A stretch of DNA of 64,000 nucleotides from NCBI GenBank assembly GCA_008638415.1, contig VWVT01000001.1:434001-498000 (forward strand). The letters are read 5' to 3'. The notes beneath the pieces were generated by a model, which was given only the letters and a program-made list of their open reading frames with translations, searched no databases and was not told where the DNA came from. Numbering within the stretch: the stretch's first letter is position 1; every line of letters begins with the position of its first letter. Source of the DNA: Nocardiopsis sinuspersici. Lineage in GTDB: Bacteria > Actinomycetota > Actinomycetes > Streptosporangiales > Streptosporangiaceae. Below are positions 59,401-64,000 of this stretch, in pieces. Both the position numbers and the translations under genes were made by a program.

Positions 59401-60286
59401 GTTCCAGGACGCGCTGGACATGGACCGCCGCACCCTCGAACAGCGCAAGTACCTGTTCGGGGCGAACGGCATCCCGACCCTGCGCACCCGGCTGTCCATC
59501 GGCCTGAGCCTCATGGCCCTGGGCCACCTGCAAGATGCCGGGGAGACACTGGAGGACTGTCAGAGGCGCTTCGAGGCCACCGAGGCGGACGCCAGCACCC
59601 ACACCGAGGAGATCCCGGTCTTCCTCTCCGTGATCAACCGCAGGCTCGGCAACCACGAGACGGCCCTGGAGCTGTCACAGCAGGTGTGCGAGGTCAACAG
59701 CGCGCGCTACGGGGCGCATGCCAAGCCGACGCTGCACGTCAACAGCATCCACATGGTGAACCTGGCCTTCAACAACCGGGGGGAGGAGGCCCGGGAGCTG
59801 GCCGAGGACCTCCTGACGCACATGGAGGACAAGTTCCCCGACCGCCACCTCTTCCCCTGGGCGTCCCGGGCCAACGCGGCCATCGTGCTCCGGGTGGTGG
59901 GGGACTACGAGCGGGCCCACGAGCTCGACCGCTCCGCCCTGTCGGAGATCCGCCGCCTCTTCCCTGACGCGCGGATCACCCTCGCCGCGGTCGAGGTCAA
60001 CCTGGGCAACGACCTGTTCTCGCTGGGGCGGCTCAAGGAGGCCCGGGCCCAGGACGCGGCGAGTGTGGAGCTGTGCCTGGAGGTCCTGGGCGAGCACCAC
60101 ATCTTCCTGACCACCGCCCGGCGCAACCTGCTGGTCAGCCGGCGGGCACTGGGAGAGGACGTCCGGGAGGAGTGGGAGGCCCTGCGCGACCTGTACGCCG
60201 CCCGGTTCGGCCCCGAGCACCGCTTCGTGACCACGATGGCGGACTTCGTCCGGCTGGACACCGACATCATCCCGGTCGGTAGCTGA
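56492..60286 (+). CDS. SAV_2336-like / NB-ARC / TPR protein (FxsT-like STAND NTPase)
   Basis: 1264 residues. Residues 1 to about 330 resemble the SAV_2336 N-terminal module (RLVVLVDSSPLMALHQHTVG, AVRLAQAPVNLPVAELIQRN, LPGVRRDLL). After a Pro/Thr-rich linker, an NB-ARC NTPase begins at FTGREEIL (about 445): P-loop GGGGIGKT near 471-478, Walker B LLVFDDVPDLD near 548, and LPLALAQVGAYL near 629. From about 840 to the end lie TPRs with repeated LAEAERMYAEQVELDGPES- and ARAIALSNLGHYGQALDMFEE-type units. The same organisation occurs in FxSxx-COOH-system TPR proteins. No FxSxx peptide or radical SAM gene is present. As a STAND protein it should oligomerise on sensing a signal and drive the partnered effector. 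Confidence 0.87.
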   Translation: MDDLSHRYHHALSNLTGGPSRLVVLVDSSPLMALHQHTVGRLVEEAERAGSSVVRFDPGRPTLPGTPHDASAAVIVTDTQDRGWRRPRLRASLASLAARVPTALLHLLDRSVWFRGPLAPQPMRMTGPSPASPSSWSPVSTQDDTAGTVLPQDAAVLPVLESGPNALTEWDAAVHGRSSAWEADVCVLPPDGARPPSALPWDPDPVSRFLSHASRGARELAVRLAQAPVNLPVAELIQRNIPRAPRDERAAVTEIAEVFGGELMDPTLPLGDLDDPAGTALDFLPGVRRDLLGRFGDLSVMRSVYYSLGIEFKDSALIYQWLSRIETGAPLVPSLDGEEDLARAMLPALSEMPGEYRRFAEHMRAALDGTPGQDTTAPRGADASPGTAAHRPTPTAPREEPSSTVTDSQISEPTPSEPTALRPGRRQARGRNLAKLRGVPPHNLNFTGREEILTRVHDLLTEASGGVYLLSGGGGIGKTQIATEYAHRYRDDYDLVWWIPANSSADVHQSYLRLARHLGLVEESGNLEKTAQHVRDVLESDPEVGHWLLVFDDVPDLDRLDEAGLPSNGPGDVVITSRDQSWIPSGRSEGSVVPSLTPEESVALLRKVCPQGLEDDTDALRIAERLEHLPLALAQVGAYLRDSLMDVGDFLHMLEDKFDELVSHVEPEDLYPLPLAAAWNMQLDDLRRGTGGGDRALKRMVREFVQLCAFFGPRPLARTLFHRARGLSANPELAQILGNEMALSKVLRYVSRHSLAELDRTNHTFQMHVTFQTVVQSTLGDEARVRYRDLVHRLLAQSDPLGPELPQNWPEYQLLFSHVAASEAWRSHDPQVRGLVHNVITYLVETKNENAALELADRAIEAWYDDTAQRFQIQLIRTRILRLRGDSDVALAEAERMYAEQVELDGPESEEALDANRARAIALSNLGHYGQALDMFEEIHRVRTNRFTEEDEKTLVIAHDIGDCLRRLGRFQDALDMDRRTLEQRKYLFGANGIPTLRTRLSIGLSLMALGHLQDAGETLEDCQRRFEATEADASTHTEEIPVFLSVINRRLGNHETALELSQQVCEVNSARYGAHAKPTLHVNSIHMVNLAFNNRGEEARELAEDLLTHMEDKFPDRHLFPWASRANAAIVLRVVGDYERAHELDRSALSEIRRLFPDARITLAAVEVNLGNDLFSLGRLKEARAQDAASVELCLEVLGEHHIFLTTARRNLLVSRRALGEDVREEWEALRDLYAARFGPEHRFVTTMADFVRLDTDIIPVGS

Positions 60287-60295
60287 AACGTGGAA

Positions 60296-60309
60296 TCCGG
60301 GATCCCGGA
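60296..60309. terminator. Perfect palindrome after NB-ARC-TPR gene
   Basis: TCCGGGATCCCGGA, 14-bp perfect palindrome 10 bp past the stop and between convergent genes. It could terminate transcription weakly or be a protein site. Confidence 0.35.
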
Positions 60310-60325
60310 CCGTTCGACGCGGTGT

Positions 60326-60604
60326 TCAGGGCAGGGACGAGAGCAGCGACAGCCACTCGCGGGCACGGAACCGCAGGACGTGTCCGTCGGGGTGGTGGGA
60401 GTCCCGGAAAAGAACCGCACCTGGTTCGCCCAGGGAGGCCTCGCAACAGTCGGGTTGTGCCCCGGACCTCGACGACTTACGCCATCCGACGCCGTCGCTT
60501 CCGTCCCGCCAGGTGGCACGTGCGTCGTCTCGCCCGGTCATCACTGGTTCGTCCCACCGTTTCCTCCGCGCGGACGGCAGCGGAATCTCCTCTTTTCCGG
60601 ACAT
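60326..60604 (-). CDS. DUF397 domain-containing protein
   Basis: 92 residues (71 if started at the ATG at 60541). The C-terminal core is a clear DUF397: WRKSSRSG, then DCCEASLGEPGAVLFRDSHH and PDGHVLRFRAREWLSLLSSL. In actinomycetes DUF397 proteins partner XRE-family regulators (DUF5753), as a small accessory or antitoxin-like component. Here no XRE gene is adjacent, and the gene lies on the opposite strand between two genes of the conflict block. Cytosolic. It may link the block to a regulator elsewhere. Confidence 0.85.
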   Translation of the reverse strand: MSGKEEIPLPSARRKRWDEPVMTGRDDARATWRDGSDGVGWRKSSRSGAQPDCCEASLGEPGAVLFRDSHHPDGHVLRFRAREWLSLLSSLP

Positions 60605-60676
60605 CTCTCAGTATTTTACTTTCCGAATCCCTCCACAGGAATGGCAAGTCCCCCTACAAGAACCCCTGAGGTCAAC

Positions 60677-61006
60677 GTGAACAAAGTGATCGACTTCGTC
60701 ACCGATGACGGCACCGTGGTCAGTATCGAATCCGTCCCGGCCCGACGGGAGGGCGCCTCCAACGTCTCCAAGAGGTCCGAGGACACCACCGGCGACAGAA
60801 GGCTCGACTCGGTCCTGCTCCGCATCCGCAAGGTCGCCGAGGCCGTTTCCGGCCAGTTGCGAGAACTGTCCGAATCCTCCCGCGCCCCCTCGGAGACGGA
60901 GGTCGAATTCGGGGTGAGCGTGACCGCCGAATCCGGGGCCGTGGTCGTCAAGGGAGGCGCGGAGGCCACCTTCAACGTCAGGATGACCTGGTCGGGCCAG
61001 AGCTGA
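60677..61006 (+). CDS. Trypco1 / CU044_2847 family protein
   Basis: 109 residues from the GTG at 60677, with TGAGGTC upstream; an in-frame ATG at 60641 would add 12 residues but has a weaker site. The pattern VIDFVTDDGTVVSIESV at the N-terminus, a central helix (LDSVLLRIRKVAEAVSGQLR), and the C-terminal beta part EVEFGVSVTAESGAVVVKGG then AEATFNVRMTW matches the trypsin-co-occurring domain 1 (CU044_2847 family). These small proteins accompany trypsin-like proteases in NTP-dependent conflict systems, which is the context here. Probably an adaptor or substrate of the protease. Confidence 0.85.
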   Translation: MNKVIDFVTDDGTVVSIESVPARREGASNVSKRSEDTTGDRRLDSVLLRIRKVAEAVSGQLRELSESSRAPSETEVEFGVSVTAESGAVVVKGGAEATFNVRMTWSGQS

Positions 61007-61014
61007 GAAAGGCC

Positions 61015-61049
61015 GACGGCCCGGGTCGCGCACCTCGACCCGGGCCGTC
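61015..61049 (+). terminator. Terminator of Trypco1 gene
   Basis: Perfect 14-bp stem GACGGCCCGGGTCG / CGACCCGGGCCGTC with a 7-nt loop, 8 bp past the Trypco1 stop. Confidence 0.85.
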
Positions 61050-61094
61050 CGCGGGAGGACCGCTCCCCCTGGGGAGCCCTCCGCCGGGCGGAGC

Positions 61095-61125
61095 GGGTCG
61101 CCCGCTCCGCCGAAGCGGGCGACCC
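61095..61125 (-). terminator. Terminator of nrdB
   Basis: 12-bp stem GGGTCGCCCGCT / AGCGGGCGACCC with a 7-nt loop, 11 bp past the end of the minus-strand nrdB gene. Confidence 0.8.
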
Positions 61126-61136
61126 CGTCCGGTGGA

Positions 61137-62219
61137 TCAGTCCCAGTCCAGGCCGCCACCGGTCTGGTACTCGATCACACGGGTCTCGAAGAAGTTCTTC
61201 TCCTTCTGGAGGTCCATCATCTCGCTCATCCACGGGAACGGGTTCTCCGTCTCACCGAAGATGGGCGCCAGGCCGATCTGCTCGGCGCGGCGGTCGGTGA
61301 TGAAGTGCATGTACCTCTCGCACAGCTCCGAGTTGAGGCCGAGCACGCCGCGCGGCATGGTCTCGCGGCCGTAGGCCACCTCCAGCTCGCAGGCCTCGGC
61401 GAGCATCCCCCTGACCTCGGCCTGGAACTCCTCGCCCCACAGGTGCGGGTTCTCGATCTTGATCTGGTTGATCACGTCGATGCCGAAGTTCAGGTGGATC
61501 GACTCGTCGCGCAGGATGTACTGGTACTGCTCGGCGATGCCGACCATCTTGTTGCGCCGGCCCAGCGACAGGATCTGCGCGAAGCCGGTGTAGAACCACA
61601 TGCCCTCGAAGATCACGTAGAAGGCCACCAGGTCGCGCAGGAACGCCTGGTCGGCCTCCGGGGTCCCCGTGCGGAACTCCGGGTCCTCCAGGTTCTGGGT
61701 GTACTTGAGCGCCCAGGCGTCCTTGGCCGTGATCGACGGGACCTCCCGGTACATGTTGAACAGCTCGCCCTCGTCCAGGCCGAGGCTCTCGCAGATGTAC
61801 TGGAAGGTGTGGGTGTGCACCGCCTCCTCGAAGGCCTGGCGCAGCAGGTACTGGCGGCACTCGGGGTTGGTGAGCTGGCGGTACACGGCCAGCACGATGT
61901 TGTTGGCCACCAGCGACTCGGCGGTGGCGAAGAAGCCGAGGTTGCGCTTGAGCATCAGGCGCTCGTCCTCGGTCAGCCCGTCCTGGGACTTCCACAGCGC
62001 GATGTCGGCCTGCATGGCGACCTCGGTGGGCATCCAGTGGTTGTTGCAGCCCGCGAGGTACTTGTCCCACGCCCACGTGTACTTGAGCGGGAGCAGCTGG
62101 TTGACGTCGGCGCGCGCGTTGATCATCGCCTTGTCGTCGACGTTGACGCGCTCGGCGTCGCGTTCGATCTCACCGAGGCCGCTGGTGGTGCTCGCGCTGT
62201 TCTCGGAAACTGCGGTCAT
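61137..62219 (-). CDS. nrdB: Ribonucleotide reductase beta subunit, class Ic-like
   Basis: 360 residues, the normal R2 length. It holds the dinuclear metal site that generates the radical for deoxyribonucleotide synthesis with NrdA. Metal ligands by motif: Glu101 (FFATAESL), Glu132 and His135 (FEEAVHTH), Glu206 (FEGMWF), Glu240 and His243 (RDESIH). The position of the radical Tyr is Phe139 (EAVHTHTF), and the first ligand is Glu rather than Asp. Spacing of these residues matches Chlamydia R2 (Glu89, Glu120, His123, Phe127), the class Ic Mn/Fe enzyme. The C-terminus [18 protein letters not shown] supports this. It lies downstream of nrdA with 183 bp between. ATG at 62219. Confidence 0.93.
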   Translation of the reverse strand: MTAVSENSASTTSGLGEIERDAERVNVDDKAMINARADVNQLLPLKYTWAWDKYLAGCNNHWMPTEVAMQADIALWKSQDGLTEDERLMLKRNLGFFATAESLVANNIVLAVYRQLTNPECRQYLLRQAFEEAVHTHTFQYICESLGLDEGELFNMYREVPSITAKDAWALKYTQNLEDPEFRTGTPEADQAFLRDLVAFYVIFEGMWFYTGFAQILSLGRRNKMVGIAEQYQYILRDESIHLNFGIDVINQIKIENPHLWGEEFQAEVRGMLAEACELEVAYGRETMPRGVLGLNSELCERYMHFITDRRAEQIGLAPIFGETENPFPWMSEMMDLQKEKNFFETRVIEYQTGGGLDWD

Positions 62220-62402
62220 CCTGGGGTTTCTTCCGTTCTCCGGCCGTGCCGGGCACGTCGTTTCTGGGGCGGGGCCGCGGAGGAGGCTCCGCGGCCCGTG
62301 GGCCGTCGCCCGGAAGGGGCGAGGGGCGGTCCGGAACCGGACCCGCCCGGCCGCCGGCGGCCGTTCGCCCGGGAGGGGCGCCCGGCCGCCGGAGCGGCGG
62401 GG

Positions 62403-64000
62403 TTACTGGCAGGCCTCGCACTCGGGGTCGTCGATCGAGCAGGCCTGGCCGTCGACGACCTCGAACTCGTCCTCCTCCGCGGCGCTCGCGCCGCCGGTGC
62501 CGGGCGCCGGGTTCGGGGAGGGGGCCGGTGCCGGGCTCGGGCTCGGGGACGGCGCGGGCGAGGCGGAGGGGCCGGCCCCCGGGGTGGCGGCGACCGCGTT
62601 GAGGCGGCCGTCGGTGCCCTTGAGCGTGCTCTTCTCCACGTGCGTGGCGCTCTGCGAACGCAGGTAGTAGGTGGTCTTGAGGCCGGAACGCCACGCACGG
62701 CGGTACAGGGAGTCGAGCTTCCTGCCGCTGGGCGCCGCCATGTACAGGTTCAGCGACTGGGCCTGGTCGATCCACTTCTGACGGCGCGAGCCGGCGTCCA
62801 CCAGCCACTCCGGGTCGATCTCGAACGCGGTGGCGTACAGGGCCTTGAGGTCGTCCGGGACACGGTCGACGGCGCCGAGGCTGCCGTCGTGCATCTTCAG
62901 CGCGGAGACCATGTCGTCGTCCCACAGCCCGCGCGCCTTGAGGTCGCGCACCAGGTAGGGGTTGACCACGGTGAAGTCGCCGGACATGTTCGACTTGACG
63001 TACAGGTTGCGGTAGACCGGCTCGATCGACTGGCCCACGCCGGTGATGTTGGCGATGGTCGCGGTCGGGGCGATCGCCATCACGTTGGAGTTGCGCATGC
63101 CGGTGGCCTTGACGCGCTCGCGCAGCGAGTCCCAGTCCAGGGTCTCGCCCCGGTCCATGTCCAGGTCGCCCTCACGCGCCTCGGCCAGCAGCCGCAGCGA
63201 GTCGATCGGCAGCACGCCCCGGCTCCACAGCGAGCCCTCGAAGCTCTCGTAGGAGCCGCGCTCGGAGGCCAGCTCCATGGAGGCCTCGATGGCGTAGTAG
63301 CTGATCAGCTCCATGCTCTCGTCGGCGAACGTCACCGCGCCCTCGGAGGCGAAGGGCGTGCGCAGCTTGAACAGGGCGTCCTGGAAGCCCATCAGGCCCA
63401 GGCCCACGGGGCGGTGGCGCATGTTCGCGCGGCGCGCCTCGGGGATCGTGTAGAAGTTCACGTCGATGACGTTGTCGAGCATGCGCACGGCGGTGCGGAC
63501 GGTGCCGCGCAGGCGCTCGACGTCCAGGCCGTCCGGGCCCACGTGCTGGGCCAGGTTGACCGAGCCCAGGTTGCAGACCGCGACCTCGTCGGCGCTGGTG
63601 TTCAGCGTGATCTCGGTGCACAGGTTGGAGGAGTGCACCACGCCCGCGTGCTGCTGCGGCGAGCGCAGGTTGGCCGGGTCCTTGAAGGCGATCCACGGGT
63701 GGCCGGTCTCGAACAGCATGGTGAGCATGCGCCGCCACAGGTCGACGGCCGGGATCTTCTTGGAGACCTTGATCCGCCCGGCCTCGGCCTCGGCCTCGTA
63801 GCGGACGTAGGCCTCGGCGAACTCGGTGCCGTACTTGTCGTGCAGCTCGGGGACCTCGTCCGGCGAGAACAGGGTCCAGGTGCCGCCCTGCTCCACGCGC
63901 TTCATGAACAGGTCCGGAACCCAGTTCGCGGTGTTCATGTCGTGGGTGCGGCGGCGCTCGTCACCGGTGTTCTTGCGGAGGTCGAGGAACTCCTCGATGT
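62403..64000 (-). CDS. nrdA: Ribonucleotide reductase alpha subunit, partial
   Basis: The C-terminal 531 residues are visible; the frame stays open to the right edge ([20 protein letters not shown] precedes [12 protein letters not shown]). Family blocks: [13 protein letters not shown] with the substrate-site Cys, [28 protein letters not shown], and [17 protein letters not shown]. The C-terminal tail is unusual: after LNAVAATPG there is a Pro/Ala/Ser linker of about 35 residues, then [24 protein letters not shown], where the cysteines at the end (ECEAC) should re-reduce the active site. It would work with the class Ic-like NrdB downstream. Confidence 0.95.
   Translation of the reverse strand, partial: IEEFLDLRKNTGDERRRTHDMNTANWVPDLFMKRVEQGGTWTLFSPDEVPELHDKYGTEFAEAYVRYEAEAEAGRIKVSKKIPAVDLWRRMLTMLFETGHPWIAFKDPANLRSPQQHAGVVHSSNLCTEITLNTSADEVAVCNLGSVNLAQHVGPDGLDVERLRGTVRTAVRMLDNVIDVNFYTIPEARRANMRHRPVGLGLMGFQDALFKLRTPFASEGAVTFADESMELISYYAIEASMELASERGSYESFEGSLWSRGVLPIDSLRLLAEAREGDLDMDRGETLDWDSLRERVKATGMRNSNVMAIAPTATIANITGVGQSIEPVYRNLYVKSNMSGDFTVVNPYLVRDLKARGLWDDDMVSALKMHDGSLGAVDRVPDDLKALYATAFEIDPEWLVDAGSRRQKWIDQAQSLNLYMAAPSGRKLDSLYRRAWRSGLKTTYYLRSQSATHVEKSTLKGTDGRLNAVAATPGAGPSASPAPSPSPSPAPAPSPNPAPGTGGASAAEEDEFEVVDGQACSIDDPECEACQ

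Noticed and set aside
56492..60286. Complete FxSxx-COOH peptide system
   Set aside because: The NB-ARC-TPR protein resembles the TPR protein of that system, but no short peptide ending FxSxx and no radical SAM gene is present beside it.
1..64000. CRISPR array or prophage
   Set aside because: No regularly spaced repeats of CRISPR size and no phage structural, integrase or lysis genes; the repeats seen (34.4 kb, 23.4 kb) have two copies or irregular units.

Overview
The window looks like chromosome of a high-GC Gram-positive actinomycete. Codon positions are strongly GC-biased, starts are often GTG or TTG, and the families are typical of Actinobacteria (DUF397, DUF6507, DUF6177, F420-dependent LLM oxidoreductase, a CYP157-like P450, SAV_2336/NB-ARC/TPR proteins). 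A secreted cutinase that closely resembles the Thermobifida enzymes points to Nocardiopsaceae (for example Nocardiopsis or a relative). The genus is inference; no rRNA gene is present to confirm it.

Layout. 0-6 kb: alpha/beta hydrolase pair (the left one cut by the edge), a basic-tailed membrane protein, DUF1360, SDR, DUF3140 and an MFS exporter. 6.7-13.7 kb: accessory island with an unknown 278-aa protein, a decayed immunity-like gene, and a four-gene type VII-style toxin operon (two small helper proteins, an 824-aa toxin with a PD-(D/E)xK-like C-terminus, its immunity protein), followed upstream by a DUF6177 gene. 14-21.6 kb: a five-gene operon with overlapping or abutting genes, SWIM / DUF5691 / MoxR AAA+ / DUF5682 / VWA. 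22-27 kb: a P450 lacking the ExxR motif, then a probable leaderless RHH regulator, DUF4097 and a DrrAB-type ABC exporter. 27.2-28.3 kb: an IS5-family element inserted at the CTAG flank of a 160-bp MITE-like element. 28.3-33 kb: F420 oxidoreductase, large catalase, SDR and ChaB (stress genes). 33.4-34.3 kb: secreted cutinase/polyesterase. 34.9-42.8 kb: a complete branched-chain amino-acid-type ABC transporter (livG-F-H-M-J) below a LAL/LuxR regulator. 43-54 kb: YbdK-type ligase, sugar isomerase plus PfkB kinase, SDR, hydrolase, acyltransferase, NAD synthetase, glycolipid-binding protein and a PutP symporter. 54.1-61 kb: a trypsin-VMAP protein, a 1264-aa SAV_2336/NB-ARC/TPR protein and a Trypco1 protein, with a DUF397 gene on the opposite strand. 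61.1-64 kb: ribonucleotide reductase nrdB and the 3' part of nrdA.

How the parts relate. Most convergent junctions carry strong hairpins, and most operons use ATGA/GTGA overlaps, so transcription units are easy to read. The most interesting block is 54.1-61.0 kb, which has the architecture of an NTP-dependent conflict (defence/self-recognition) system: a STAND NTPase with sensor and TPR modules, a protease effector joined to VMAP, and a Trypco1 adaptor. The MoxR-VWA-SWIM operon at 14-21.6 kb is a related type of machinery without its own VMAP gene. Other points of note are the class Ic-like NrdB (Phe at the radical position, Glu as first metal ligand), the ExxR-less P450, the nested CTAG insertions and the toxin/immunity island with a decayed second immunity gene.

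No rRNA, tRNA, CRISPR array or prophage was seen. Functional names rest on motif recognition by eye, without database searches.
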